Part shown: positions 8,696 to 18,386 of the stretch, one piece after another
Layout of the letters: every line of letters starts with the position of its first letter
Numbering within the stretch: position 1 is the first letter of the stretch
Source of the DNA: SZUA-35 sp963781035
Lineage (GTDB): Bacteria; Actinomycetota; Acidimicrobiia; Acidimicrobiales; SZUA-35
Direction of reading: 5' to 3'
Assembly: GCA_963781035.1 (NCBI GenBank)
Contig: CAWAEN010000005.1
Span: 372,001 to 436,000, forward strand
Length of the DNA stretch: 64,000 nucleotides
Program-made: the position numbers and the translations under genes
The notes under the pieces: generated by a model
Database searches by the model: none
Told to the model about the DNA's origin: nothing
The model's input: the letters and a program-made list of their open reading frames with translations, nothing else

Positions 8696-9862
8696 TCAGC
8701 CCTGATCCGGCTGCCACCGTGGCGAGCCAGCCTGTGAATGTGAAGCTCCGACCCCAGTCGCGGCGATGCCGACGGAATCGACGATGGCCACGGGATGCCA
8801 CTCGCTGTCGATCACGACGAAGGGAACCATGACCCCGCGATCGATCACGCCGTCGAGCGACTCCGACTCGAAAGCCGCTCGCTGCTGATCGATCGGCACC
8901 ATGATGTCGGCCACCGGATCGGTGCCGTCCACCGTGGCGGCGCGGTCGAGCAGAGCGAGGTCGAGCAGACCGCGGGCGATGCCGTCGTCGTCGGTGACGA
9001 TCGCCCAGCGGATCGGATGGGGCGCATTCGGGGCCCCCGGCGAGGGCAACAGCGCCCGGGCAGAGGCCGTGTTGACCGACTCGTTGATCACCGGCGGTTG
9101 GTAGCGGGCGATCTCACCGACCGTGTGACCCTTCACCTGGTCGACCAGGCTGGCTCTGGCCACCTCGCCGTCGGCCCCCCTCAGCAGGATCATGCCGATG
9201 AACGCGGTGTAGAGCCCGAACGGCGACTCGGCAACGATCAGCTCGTAGGCAGCGATGGCGAACGCGATGTAAGCCAGCACTTTGCCGACGGTTGCCGTGG
9301 TGCGAACCGCCGCCGTGCGGTCGTCGCGACGCCGCCACAGGAACCCGGTGAGGATCCGGCCACCATCGAGCGGCAAACCGGGGAGCAGATTGAACGCACC
9401 GAGGATGAGGTTGATCCCGCCCAGCCAGATGAGCGCCTCGAACAGAATCGAGTCCCGGCCGTTGCCGGCCAATGCGATACCGCCGCCCAACATCGCGGTG
9501 GCAACCACCAGGTTGACCGCCGGCCCGGCGAAGGCGACTCGCATCTCGACGCCGGGGGTCGGGGCCCCGCGTTCGAGCGCGGCCACTCCGCCGAACAACG
9601 ACAGCCGGATTTCGCGGGAGTTGATGCCGTTGCGTTTCGCCACGATGGCGTGACCGGCCTCGTGGGCCAGGATCGATGCCATGAAGCCGATGCCGGTGAG
9701 GGTCGCCACGGCGACAACGAGCAACGTCGTGTGCTGGTCCATCCACTGTGCGCCGAGGCTGTAGGCGACGTAGGCGGCGACCAGGGCCGAACCCGGCCCG
9801 ATGCGAACGGGCGCGCCGGCGATCCGACCGAAGGAGATTGAGCTGTCAGACGCCCCGAACAT
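8696..9862 (-). CDS. Site-2 protease family (M50) membrane metalloprotease with C-terminal CBS-like region
   Basis: An intact 388-aa intramembrane zinc protease. HEAGH at residues 67-71 supplies two zinc ligands and the catalytic Glu; FNLLPGLPLDGGRIL supplies the third ligand Asp. Four to six membrane segments fill residues 20-220. The cytoplasmic C-terminus, about residues 240-370 (ADIMVPIDQQRAAFESESLD), looks like a CBS pair, as in M50 proteins of this subclass. Such proteases cleave membrane-bound substrates such as anti-sigma factors; no anti-sigma gene is nearby. The 113 bp to the transpeptidase gene downstream hold no feature I recognise. Confidence 0.9.
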   Translation of the reverse strand: MFGASDSSISFGRIAGAPVRIGPGSALVAAYVAYSLGAQWMDQHTTLLVVAVATLTGIGFMASILAHEAGHAIVAKRNGINSREIRLSLFGGVAALERGAPTPGVEMRVAFAGPAVNLVVATAMLGGGIALAGNGRDSILFEALIWLGGINLILGAFNLLPGLPLDGGRILTGFLWRRRDDRTAAVRTTATVGKVLAYIAFAIAAYELIVAESPFGLYTAFIGMILLRGADGEVARASLVDQVKGHTVGEIARYQPPVINESVNTASARALLPSPGAPNAPHPIRWAIVTDDDGIARGLLDLALLDRAATVDGTDPVADIMVPIDQQRAAFESESLDGVIDRGVMVPFVVIDSEWHPVAIVDSVGIAATGVGASHSQAGSPRWQPDQG

Positions 9863-9933
9863 GGGTTGAATGTAGCCGGAGACAAATAACGCCCGCTTAA
9901 GGTCGCGCCGGCCGGCCGAACTACTTTGCGCTG

Positions 9934-11491
9934 ATGGTCACTTCACCAGCGACATCAGCAGCGACATCCGCCGACCTCGAAGTTCTCCGGGAACGGGCGA
10001 GTGAGGTCGGCTCAGACCGGATCGCGGCCCTGCTCGCCCACGCCGAGCAGGGTGGGTCCGTTCTCGTGGTGGCTCATCCCGGCGACGAGCAGACGAGTGC
10101 TCTGACCGGGGTCGAGGTCACGGGCGAGACACCTCACGGCGAGTGGTTCATCACGCTCGCCGATCGCCCCGAGGCGGCACGGCTCGATGGTGAGGTGCCC
10201 GTCACCACCCCGTTGCGAACGCTGGCCACGATGAACGGCACCGCCCAGATCGCCGCCACCAGCAGCATCCGATTCCGGCACGAGCCCGTGGTCTGCGTCA
10301 GACCCATCGGTCAGGGCAGGGTGGTCACCGTCGGCACGACCGATCTCGACGCAGCCCTCGGACACCCGGTGGTCGGCACCTACATCAGACGACTCCTGGC
10401 CGCGCCCGAGCCACGACACACGACGGACCTCGGTGTCGCCGTGGTCGGCTACGGACCGTTCGGCGGCATGGGGTACATGCACGGACTCGCCTGCACCGAG
10501 ACCGACGGACTCCGCCTCGCGGCAGCCGTCGACACGTCGCCCGATCGCCTCGAGGCGGCCAGAGTCGACTTTCCCGATCTCGCCCTGTACGACACCGCGA
10601 CCGGGGCTGCCGCCGACGACCAGGTCGACATCGCCATCGTCGCCACACCGCCGGTCCACCACGCACGGCTCGCTCTCGAACTGCTGCGGGCCGGCAAACA
10701 CGTCGTGGTCGAGAAACCCATGAGCCTCACCGTGGCCGAGGCGGACGAACTCATCGCCGTCGCCGCACAACACGAACGAGTGATCAGCGTGCACCAGTCA
10801 CGCCGCTGGGACCGAGACTTCCTGGCCCTCAGCCGTGCCGTCGAGCGCGGTCTACTCGGCGAACTCTTCAACATCGAAACGTTCGTCGGCAGCTTCGAGC
10901 ATCCATGCCGGGCCTGGCATTCGGAGGACAGCATCTCCGGCGGCGCCGTCTACGACTGGGGTTCCCACCACATCGACTGGATCCTGCGCCTCTACGGGGA
11001 CTCTCCTTCCACGGGTCCTCTGCAGCACCCACAACCGGGTCTGGCACGACACCAGCAACGTCGATCAGCTCTCGGTCTGGATGCAATGGAGCGACGGGCG
11101 CGAGGCCACCTTCCGCCAGAGTGACGTCGCCGCCATCCGCCGACCCAAGTTCCACGTCCAAGGCACACAGGGAACGATCGAAGGTCACTACCGACCACTC
11201 CGGAACGAACGGCTCGAACCGGGGCGGGGCCATCTCGACGGGTACCACCACCACGCCGAGGCGCCGGTCGACCTCGAACTCGCCCGCTACGAGCCGAACT
11301 ACGGCCTGGTCACCTCACAGCTGCCGCCTGCCCCCCATCCGGGCTGGGGATTCCATCTCAACCTGGCCGATCACCTCATCCTCGGGGAGCCGTTGGCCGT
11401 TCGACCGGAGGAGAGCCGCAACGTCGTGGCCGTCCTCGAAGCAGCACACCGTTCCGGAGCCGAGGGCGGCACGTTGATCGACCTCGAATGA
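9934..11491 (+). CDS. Gfo/Idh/MocA oxidoreductase with N-terminal ThuA-like domain
   Basis: About 518 aa. Residues ~1-155 resemble the ThuA/trehalose-utilisation glutamine-amidotransferase-like fold (EPVVCVRPIGQGRVVTVGTT). Residues ~165 onward are a Gfo/Idh/MocA NAD(P)-dependent sugar dehydrogenase: GVAVVGYGPFGGMGYMHGLA is the dinucleotide fold, AGKHVVVEKPMSLTVAEADE contains the EKP motif, and GGAVYDWGSHHIDWILRLYG is the substrate domain. An indel near 11000 moves the last third to another frame (RVWHDTSNVDQLSVWMQWSD). The stop overlaps the next ATG (ATGA). It heads a three-gene coupled operon, suggesting sugar or sugar-acid catabolism. Confidence 0.85.
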
Positions 11492-12352
11492 GTCTCGGCT
11501 TCGGTGTCCTCGGCGGGCGATCCTTCGTCGCCACGAAGGCGGTCATTCCGGCCATCGAGAGCGCCGCAGGGGCTCGCTTGGTGAGTGTCGGGTCCCGTCG
11601 TCATCCAGACGGCGGAACCGTCTCGTACGAAGCCGTCCTCGCGAACCCGGAGGTGGATGTCGTCTATCTGCCGCTCCCCAACGGCATACACGCCGAGTGG
11701 ACGCAGCGGGCGGCCGCCGCCGGCAAACACGTGTTGTGTGAGAAGCCCCTCGCCCCCACGGCTGAACAAGCCGCCGGCATGGTCGCCGCCTGTGTCGACG
11801 CCGGCGTCACGCTCTTCGAGGCCTGGATGACGCCGTTCTCCCCGCCGTGGGCCGACACCATCGAGCGAGCGAGGGCTGCCGACATCGAACACATCACCAC
11901 CCGATTCACGTTCACGATCGGGCCGGGGCAGGAGGGCAATTACCGATGGGACCCTCGTCAGGGCGGCGGCGCACTGCTCGACGTCGGGATCTACGCTCTC
12001 GGGCCCGCCGTCGCATTGTGGGGCCCCGAACCGGAATCTGTCGAGGTCGAAATCGAGACGGCGCCGACAGGTGTCGACCTCACCACCTCCATGCGGCTCA
12101 CGTGGCCCGGCGGCCGAACCCTCGACAGCCTCGTGTCCTTCGCGCTCCCCGAGGCCCAAGAGCTCCGCGTCATCGGCCCCGATTTCGACATCGCGCTCAC
12201 CGGCGACGCCCACACCGGCATCGAGGGCACCTACACCAGAATGATCGAGGCCGTCGTCGCTGACATCGACGGCACGACTCCATTTCCCCAGACCCATCGA
12301 CGATGCGGTCTCCATGGCCGGCTTGATCGACCGCATACGGGCCGCAGCATGA
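11488..12352 (+). CDS. Gfo/Idh/MocA family oxidoreductase
   Basis: A second NAD(P)-dependent Gfo/Idh/MocA dehydrogenase, about 287 aa. It has an N-terminal Rossmann fold (GFGVLGGRSFVATKAV), AGKHVLCEKPLAPTAEQAAG with the EKP motif, and GGGALLDVGIYALGPAVALW in the C-terminal domain. An uninterrupted frame runs into the next gene, but an indel near 12290 causes this. One base out, the true tail reads PIDDAVSMAGLIDRIRAAA then TGA. That TGA overlaps the following ATG (ATGA), so the hydrolase is a separate coupled gene. Two tandem paralogues of this family often act on successive steps of one sugar pathway. Confidence 0.87.
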
Positions 12353-13209
12353 GCCCGACCCCCGAACTCGTGGCCATCCCGTCCGGCGTCACACTCGCGG
12401 TGCGCCGTTTCGGACCGGATCGGGCCGGCGCCGGCCCGGACTTCCTCCTCACCCACGGGCTCGCCTCGAACGCCACACTGTGGACCGGCGTGGCCGAACA
12501 CCTCGCGGCAGCGGGTCACCGGGTCTTCACCTTCGATCAGCGCGGCCACGGCCGATCGTCGAAGCCGGATCACGGGTATGACATGGCCACCGTCGCCGAC
12601 GATCTGGTTCAGCTGATCGACGCGCTCGATCTCGACCGACCCGTCGTCGGTGGACAGTCCTGGGGTGGCAACGTCGTGCTCGAAGCGACCCACCGCCATG
12701 TCGACCGCATCGCGGCGGCAATTCTGGTCGACGGCGGTTTCATCGACCTTCGTCGTCAGTTCCCGAACTGGGAAGCGTGTCGCGACGCGCTGGCCCCACC
12801 GCGGCTGGTCGGCACGCCCCTGAGCGACATCACGGCATGGATCCGATCGATGGCAGCCGACTGGCCGGCGTCCGGTCGCGAGGCGACGCTGGAGAACTTC
12901 GAGGTCCGAGCCGATCGCACGATCGCCCCGTGGCTCACCCTGGAACGTCACCTCGCCGTGCTCCACGGGTTGTGGGAGCACGAACCGTCGAGTCGATACG
13001 CCGACATCGAGCTTCCCGTCCTCATCGTCGCCGCGGCGGGCGACGATGCCGAGCGGGACCGCAGATCACCTGCCGTCCACGAAGCCGTCGCCGGACTCCC
13101 GCAGGGACGTGCCGTGTGGTTCCAGCCGGCCCATCACGACGTACACGCCCAGAAGCCGACCGAGGTGGCGGCCGCCATGCTCGACTTCGTCGGCGCGCAC
13201 TACAGCTAG
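12349..13209 (+). CDS. Alpha/beta hydrolase
   Basis: An intact 286-aa alpha/beta-fold hydrolase. It has the oxyanion strand FLLTHGLASNATLW, FDQRGHGRSS, the nucleophile elbow GGQSWGG near residue 100 (Ser), and a C-terminal His in FQPAHHDVHAQKP. Substrates may be esters or lactones. As the last gene of a coupled operon with two Gfo/Idh/MocA dehydrogenases it could open a sugar lactone made by them, which is inference only. The start is fixed by the ATGA overlap with the upstream stop. Its stop overlaps by 4 bp the stop of the convergent membrane-protein gene. Confidence 0.88.
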   Translation: MSPTPELVAIPSGVTLAVRRFGPDRAGAGPDFLLTHGLASNATLWTGVAEHLAAAGHRVFTFDQRGHGRSSKPDHGYDMATVADDLVQLIDALDLDRPVVGGQSWGGNVVLEATHRHVDRIAAAILVDGGFIDLRRQFPNWEACRDALAPPRLVGTPLSDITAWIRSMAADWPASGREATLENFEVRADRTIAPWLTLERHLAVLHGLWEHEPSSRYADIELPVLIVAAAGDDAERDRRSPAVHEAVAGLPQGRAVWFQPAHHDVHAQKPTEVAAAMLDFVGAHYS

Positions 13210-13646
13210 TCCAGGAAGACCAGCACGATCGCCACCACACCCCGCGCCGTCCACAGCAGGGTGCGGACGAGGTCGACCCGAAGCAGTGTTCGGAGCTCAC
13301 CCTCGTCGAACCGTTCGAGCAACCGGCCATGGGCCGGTGCTGCCAGCAGGCCGGTGACTCCCACGATCGCCACGACCAGCGCACCACCGACCAGCGACCA
13401 GAACCGCTGCGCTCCGTTGTCGGCGAGCAGGAAGAGCCCGAGCGCGCTCAGCACCTCGATCCCCCACGGGGCGACCAGCAGCCTCGAGATCCGCTTCATG
13501 TGCTCGCCCTGGAAGGGCTGGTACGGCTCGGGAACGAACGCGAACAACGGGTAGTGCACGACGTGGATCGTCCAGATCAGCCCAACCATGAAGCCGGTGG
13601 CGGCGAGGTGGACGACGGCGAGTTGTTCGAAGTCGAGAACGCTCAC
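13206..13646 (-). CDS. Small integral membrane protein, unknown function
   Basis: A 146-aa protein with about four hydrophobic segments (residues ~10-30, 58-75, 82-102 and 122-144). It has a conserved-looking HVVHYPLFAFV stretch in the first half that could bind a ligand through its His residues. No enzyme motif is visible. The frame is uninterrupted. It lies 9 bp downstream of the potassium-channel gene on the same strand, so the two are probably co-transcribed. Confidence 0.65.
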   Translation of the reverse strand: MSVLDFEQLAVVHLAATGFMVGLIWTIHVVHYPLFAFVPEPYQPFQGEHMKRISRLLVAPWGIEVLSALGLFLLADNGAQRFWSLVGGALVVAIVGVTGLLAAPAHGRLLERFDEGELRTLLRVDLVRTLLWTARGVVAIVLVFLD

Positions 13647-13655
13647 CGGGCCCCG

Positions 13656-14660
13656 TCAGCCCTTCGTTTCGCGAACGACGACGAGCCGATCGCCTGGCAT
13701 GACGTCGGCGAACGAAACCTGATCCGGTGGCAGCCGACGACCGTCTCGTTCGATGGCGACGAGCGTGCTCCCGCTGTCGAGGTCTTCCGGTCCACACTCG
13801 ACCAGTTCGAGCCCGCTGCGAGCGTCGACGAGGTCATCGAGCACCCGCACCGCACCTGGGGAGTCCATGGCGAATCCGAGCATCCGGCCAACGGCAGACG
13901 TTGCGTCGATGACCTCGTCTGCCCCGCCCTGGCGAAGGAGATGGAGGTTCTCCTGCTCCCGCCCGCCGGCAACGATCGTGGCAGTCGGGTTCAGCTCTCG
14001 CGCCGTCAGGGTCACCAGAACCGCCGTGTCATCACGATTCGGCGTGACGATCACACCGTTGGCGCGCCCGATCTCGGCCTCACGCAGAGTTGCCGTCGAG
14101 GTCGCGTCGCCGGTGATTCCCACGTAGCCGAGGGCGTTTCCGACCGCGATCGCGGCAGGATCGACATCGACGACGACGATCGACTCGGCGGCGCGTCCTC
14201 GCGCTCTCAAGTCAGCGGCCGCGCTCTGGCCGGTCGCCCCGAATCCGCAGATGATGATGTGATTGTCCACGCGTTTCCTCCACCGGTTGGTTCGCAGGAT
14301 GTGACGAGTCTGATCGGTCAGTACTTCGACGGTCGTCCCGACGACGAGGATCAGGAACACGATGCGTGCCGGCGTGATGAACACGAGTGTCGCCAACCGG
14401 GTTCCGCTCGTGACCGCAGTGATGTCGCCGTACCCCGTCGTGGTGACCGTGACGGAGGCGTAGTAGAGCGCATCGAGGAAAGAGATCGGGTCCCCGGTCA
14501 CGTCGGTGTATCCACCTCGTCCGAGCCTGACCACGATGGCGATGAAGACGATCAGGCCGATCGCAAACGCGATGCGCCGTATGATCGCAGCGAGCGGCGT
14601 CCGTTGCGTCCCTGGCACGGTCGGGCCGGCCGCCAGCGGGGTGGATCGACGCACGGTCAC
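13656..14660 (-). CDS. Two-TM potassium channel with RCK (TrkA-N/TrkA-C) domains
   Basis: An intact 334-aa ligand-gated K+ channel subunit. Two membrane helices (residues ~25-47 and ~88-112) flank the pore loop, with the selectivity filter TTTGYGD at 73-79. The RCK domain has the Rossmann loop IIICGFGATGQSAAADL and the conserved IVVVDVDP and GDATSTATL motifs. A TrkA-C-like tail follows (STLVAIERDGRRL, FADVMPGDRLVVV). RCK channels open on binding nucleotide or Ca2+. It is divergent from the fur-like gene with only 69 bp between starts. Confidence 0.92.
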   Translation of the reverse strand: MTVRRSTPLAAGPTVPGTQRTPLAAIIRRIAFAIGLIVFIAIVVRLGRGGYTDVTGDPISFLDALYYASVTVTTTGYGDITAVTSGTRLATLVFITPARIVFLILVVGTTVEVLTDQTRHILRTNRWRKRVDNHIIICGFGATGQSAAADLRARGRAAESIVVVDVDPAAIAVGNALGYVGITGDATSTATLREAEIGRANGVIVTPNRDDTAVLVTLTARELNPTATIVAGGREQENLHLLRQGGADEVIDATSAVGRMLGFAMDSPGAVRVLDDLVDARSGLELVECGPEDLDSGSTLVAIERDGRRLPPDQVSFADVMPGDRLVVVRETKG

Positions 14661-14729
14661 ACCACCCTTCTAGCGAACGACAGCGTCAAATCCCCACCCG
14701 GTGGTTCCGACGGTGTGTACTGTCGCCAT

Positions 14730-15167
14730 GTGGTGCAGAACGTCGAGGAGATCCAGCGCCGGCTTCGAGGAGCAGGCGGCCGACTGACCGAACCGCGGCG
14801 AGCCGTGATCGAGGCCCTGGTGTCGGCCGGTGACCATCCGACCGCAGACGACCTGGCCGAACACGTCGCCCGCCTCCATCCGTCCGTGCATCGATCGACC
14901 GTGTACCGCACGCTCGACGTGCTCGCCGGCCTCGGGCTGGTGGAGCATGTTCACCTCGGCCACGGTCGCGCCGTCTATCACCTGACCGGCGACGACGACC
15001 TCCACCTGCTGTGTGAGCAATGCGGACTCGTTGTCCACGTCGACGGTTCGTTGCTCGACGCCAGTCGCTCGGCCATCGAGGACGCCGCCGGCTTCGTTCT
15101 CCAACCCGGCCATTTCGCCCTCCCCGGCACCTGTGCCGGTTGCCACACCCCCGAGGTTGTGCTCTAA
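14730..15167 (+). CDS. Fur-family metal-responsive regulator
   Basis: A 145-aa Fur-family protein. The DNA-binding helix is VHRSTVYRTLDVLAGLGLVE. Two CxxC zinc-binding pairs are present, in LLCEQCGLVV and CAGCHTPEVV, and metal-site His residues in DDDLHLLCE. Which metal it senses (Fe, Zn, Mn or peroxide) cannot be decided from sequence. I chose GTG at 14730; TGTACT about 10 bp upstream could be a -10 box, giving a leaderless or very short leader transcript. A cytochrome P450 gene follows after 9 bp, so both may be one unit. Confidence 0.88.
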   Translation: MVQNVEEIQRRLRGAGGRLTEPRRAVIEALVSAGDHPTADDLAEHVARLHPSVHRSTVYRTLDVLAGLGLVEHVHLGHGRAVYHLTGDDDLHLLCEQCGLVVHVDGSLLDASRSAIEDAAGFVLQPGHFALPGTCAGCHTPEVVL

Positions 15168-15176
15168 GTTCTGCCC

Positions 15177-16394
15177 ATGTCGATCTACGAGTCTGAGCAG
15201 CAGGACCTCCCGCCCGTCACCGACTGGCTCCACGACTGGGACTGGCTCGATCCGCAGTGGGGACCGAACGCCATCGACATCTGGAACGAAGTACGGGAGC
15301 AGTGCCCGGTCGCCACGACCGAGCGGTACGGCCGCTCTCACATGCCCGTCACCATGGCTGCCGTGTCCGAGGTCGCCAAGAACACCGAGGATTTCTCGTC
15401 GATCTTCGTGAGCGTGGCCAGACCCGATGCACCGCGGTTCCCGGCACCGCCGATCACCTCCGATCCACCGGATCACAAGGAGCACAGACGGCTGTTGCTG
15501 CCCTCGTTCAGCCCCAAGGTGATCGAACCCATGGAGGAGGGGATGCGGGAGTTCTGCCGCAGCCTGATCGCCGAGATCGGTGATGCCCACCGGGCCGATG
15601 CTGCTGTCCAGTACGCACAGCACATCCCCGTCCACGGCATCTGTCAGTTGTTGGGTGTTCCCGAGTCCGATGCCGACATGTTCCGCGACTGGATCTTCCG
15701 CAACTTCCAGCTCGCCCCACGCGACAACGCAGTTCGTGAACAGGTGCGGCTCGAGATGGACACCTACATCGCGGAGATGATGGAGCGACGGGCGGCTGCG
15801 CCAGAGGATGATCTCCTCACGCTCATCACCAACGCCGAGATCGACGGCGAGCCGGTCAGCCAGCAGCTCAAGATCGGCTACGTGAAGCTCATGATCATCG
15901 CCGGCATCGACACCACATGGAGCGCGCTGGCTTCCGGTCTCTGGCACTTCGCGCAACATCCGGAGGAAGTGGCCAGGCTGGTGGCCGTCGACAACGACGA
16001 TCCGCTCTGGCTCACCGCCAGCGAGGAGGTCCTGCGTTTCTACGCACCCGTCACGATGGGCCGCAAGGTGATCAACGACACCGAGGTCGCCGGCTGCCCG
16101 ATGCACGAGGGAGACCAGACCCTCGTCACGTTCCCGGCCGCCAATCACGATCCGGACGTGTTCGAGAACGCTCACGAGTTCCAGCTGGATCGAGCCAAGA
16201 ATCGTCATGTGGCCTTTGGTCTCGGCATCCACCGTTGTCTCGGTTCCAACCTGGCCAGGCTCGAACTGCTCGTGGGACTCCAGGAGTGGTTGCGGGCGTT
16301 CCCCGACTACTCCCTCGATCCCGACAACGAGACCACATGGGCGAACGGTCAGGTCAGGGGACCTCGTTCCATCAGCGTGCTCATCGGTCACTGA
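15177..16394 (+). CDS. Cytochrome P450
   Basis: An intact 405-aa bacterial class I P450. The I-helix is IIAGIDTTWSAL (acid/Thr pair), the K-helix ExxR is EEVLRF, and the haem loop is FGLGIHRCLGSNLARLE, with the axial Cys near residue 354. It would need ferredoxin and reductase partners, which are not seen nearby. Substrate is unknown. It starts 9 bp after the Fur-like gene and its end overlaps by 7 bp the convergent GH3 gene. Confidence 0.95.
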   Translation: MSIYESEQQDLPPVTDWLHDWDWLDPQWGPNAIDIWNEVREQCPVATTERYGRSHMPVTMAAVSEVAKNTEDFSSIFVSVARPDAPRFPAPPITSDPPDHKEHRRLLLPSFSPKVIEPMEEGMREFCRSLIAEIGDAHRADAAVQYAQHIPVHGICQLLGVPESDADMFRDWIFRNFQLAPRDNAVREQVRLEMDTYIAEMMERRAAAPEDDLLTLITNAEIDGEPVSQQLKIGYVKLMIIAGIDTTWSALASGLWHFAQHPEEVARLVAVDNDDPLWLTASEEVLRFYAPVTMGRKVINDTEVAGCPMHEGDQTLVTFPAANHDPDVFENAHEFQLDRAKNRHVAFGLGIHRCLGSNLARLELLVGLQEWLRAFPDYSLDPDNETTWANGQVRGPRSISVLIGH

Positions 16395-17675
16395 CCGACG
16401 AGGCCGAGTTCTGACTTCAATCGGAGGATCCGAGCCACTGAAGCATCGAGTCGCTCCTCGCTGATGCGACCGGTACGCACTGCGTCGACGAGGGCGGCAT
16501 GGGCGACCGCGACATCGGGAGGAGCGAGCAGGATGTCGACGCCGGCCTCGATCGACTGGATAGCGAGCTCGCCACGGTCCTGATCCCGAACGGCACCCAT
16601 GTCGAGCGCGTCGGTCATCACGACACCGTCGAACTGGAGATCGCGACGCAAGAGTTCGTCGATCAGTATCTTCGACACCGTGGCCGGGGCGCCCGAGGGA
16701 TCCAGGCCGGGCAGTGCAAGGTGGCCGACCATCACGATGTCCACGCCGGCATCGACGGCGGCAGCAAACGGCACTCGCTCGCGTTGCTCCCACAGCAGAC
16801 GATCGACGTCGATCGTCGGCAGAACTGAATGGCTGTCGAGCACGGTGGCTCCGTGCCCGGGCCAGTGCTTGACCGTGGCAGCAACCCCCGCCTCCTGGAG
16901 TCCGGTGACCGAGGCAACGACCATGTCGGCGCTCACCGCAGGGTCGGCGCCGTAGCTGCGATTCCCGATGACACCGGCGTTGCCGTCGGTGAGATCGGCA
17001 ACCGGAGCAAGGACGATGTTGATGCCCTGGGCAGCCAGGCCGGTGGCGGTCGCCGAAGCGGCCGAGCGGACGGCCTCGGCGTCGGGAGCCAGTGTCCGGG
17101 CTGCGGGGAAACGTTCGACCCCGTCGCTCACGCGGTTGACCCTTCCTCCCTCCTGATCAACCGAGATCAGCGCGCCGATTCCGGGGATCGCGGTCTGCGC
17201 CGAGGTCTGGACTCCGGACGACAAGGCGGTGAGCTGGGGCGCCGAGACCACGTTGTCGCCGAGGTACAACACTCCGCCCAGCGCATACAGCTCAACGGCC
17301 TGGCCGATCGAGTCGACCCCTGCGATCCGACGATTGATTGCGGCTTCCGCCGCCGATGGCGTGGCAGCGTCGGTCCCGGCAAGCACCGGCATCAGCAACT
17401 GGCCGACCTTCTGTTCGAGGCTGAGGCCGCTCACCAACTCGTCGATCGGATCGACGGTGGTGGTGGTCGTCGGTTCGGTGGTGGTGGTCGTCGGTTCGGT
17501 CGTCGTCGGTCGTCGGCACCGCGGTCGTGGGCACCGCGGTCGTGGGCACCGCGGTCGTCGGCACCGCTACGTCGATCGACGACGAACAGGCTGCAGCCAG
17601 GCAGACCAGAGCGAAGAGGAGACCGAAAGCCCGAGAGCGAGGGAGCTCGAGGTCATGTGCTTGGCCGGTCGACAC
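16388..17675 (-). CDS. Glycoside hydrolase family 3 (NagZ-like beta-N-acetylhexosaminidase), lipoprotein
   Basis: About 429 aa. A GTG start at 17675 gives a lipoprotein signal (SRAFGLLFALVCLAAACSSS). A Thr/Pro-rich linker encoded by tandem DNA repeats follows, then an intact GH3 domain: GALISVDQEGGRVNRVSD, the KHWPGHG motif and VVMTDALDMGAV with the nucleophile Asp. The SHSVLPTID loop carries the His/Asp acid pair of bacterial NagZ enzymes, which remove GlcNAc from muropeptides. One indel near 17500 inside the repeat linker splits signal and catalytic parts. A secreted lipoprotein location suggests cell-wall turnover outside the membrane. Confidence 0.88.
17456..17568. repeat. Tandem repeats coding the GH3 lipoprotein linker
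   Basis: Two 21-bp units at 17456-17497 encode EPTTTTT on the minus strand, with a partial third copy. Four 15-bp units at 17509-17568 encode VPTTA, differing at one or two positions. The linker tethers the catalytic domain to the membrane. Such slippage-prone DNA is where the reading frame is lost in this assembly. Confidence 0.85.
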
Positions 17676-17708
17676 GGGCCACAGTCAACACGATGTAGCG
17701 TCCGATTC

Positions 17709-18377
17709 GTGACCGCGACCGATTGGAACCCGCTGCTGCGTGATCAGTTCGACCTGCCCTATTGGGTCGAACTGCAGGCTTTCGTCGCCGCCGAACGTGC
17801 TGCCGGACCGGTCTACCCTCCGGCCGACGAAGTCTTCACTGCACTCCACCTCACTGCGTTCTCCGCCGTCCGTGTGGTGATTCTCGGCCAAGATCCCTAT
17901 CACGGGCCCGGCCAGGCCCACGGCCTCGCGTTCTCGGTCAAACCGGGCGTTCAGCCACCCCCGTCGCTGGCGAACATCTTCACCGAACTCGAGTCCGACC
18001 TCGGACTCCCTCGGCCAGGCCACGGCAACCTGTCGGCGTGGGCGGCGCAAGGTGTTCTGCTACTCAATGCAACGCTCACGGTTCGCTCCGGCGAAGCCGC
18101 GTCACATCAGAAGAAAGGATGGGAGGTGTTCACCGACCAGGTCCTACGCGTCGTGAACGACAAGCCCGAGACCGTCGTGTTCCTCTTGTGGGGGGCATCG
18201 GCCCGATCGAAGAAGACCCTGATCGACACCTCGCGGCATGTGGTCATCGAGTCTCCCCACCCGTCGCCGCTGTCGGCCCACCGCGGGTTCTTCGGCAGCC
18301 GACCGTTCAGCCGGGCGAACGAAGCGCTGGTGGCCGCCGGGCGGCAGCCGATCGACTGGTCGCTCGCCAGCCGCTGA
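17709..18377 (+). CDS. ung: Uracil-DNA glycosylase, family 1
   Basis: An intact 222-aa family 1 UDG that excises uracil from DNA. The water-activating motif GQDPYHG is at about residues 60-66. LAFSVKPG and LLLNATLTVR are present, and the DNA-intercalating loop is HPSPLSAHRGFFGSRPFS. GTG at 17709 gives the normal family length, and no ATG fits better. It is divergent from the GH3 lipoprotein gene with 33 bp between starts. It ends 9 bp before the convergent CoA-transferase gene. Confidence 0.95.
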   Translation: MTATDWNPLLRDQFDLPYWVELQAFVAAERAAGPVYPPADEVFTALHLTAFSAVRVVILGQDPYHGPGQAHGLAFSVKPGVQPPPSLANIFTELESDLGLPRPGHGNLSAWAAQGVLLLNATLTVRSGEAASHQKKGWEVFTDQVLRVVNDKPETVVFLLWGASARSKKTLIDTSRHVVIESPHPSPLSAHRGFFGSRPFSRANEALVAAGRQPIDWSLASR

Positions 18378-18386
18378 ACTGGCCGA

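Noticed and set aside
11488..13209. A 573-aa Gfo/Idh-hydrolase fusion protein
   Set aside because: One-base correction near 12290 restores a normal dehydrogenase C-terminus and an ATGA overlap, so these are two genes.
12777..15167. A 796-codon open frame on the plus strand
   Set aside because: Only its last ~145 codons are a real gene (Fur family). The rest overlaps the hydrolase, membrane-protein and K+ channel genes and is low-complexity Arg-rich shadow sequence.
14670..16793. A 707-codon minus-strand frame opposite fur and P450
   Set aside because: The P450 and Fur proteins on the other strand are unmistakable; the reverse frame has no recognisable domain.
17509..17568. Possible CRISPR-like repeat array
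   Set aside because: The 15-bp units are adjacent without spacers and code a Pro/Thr linker.
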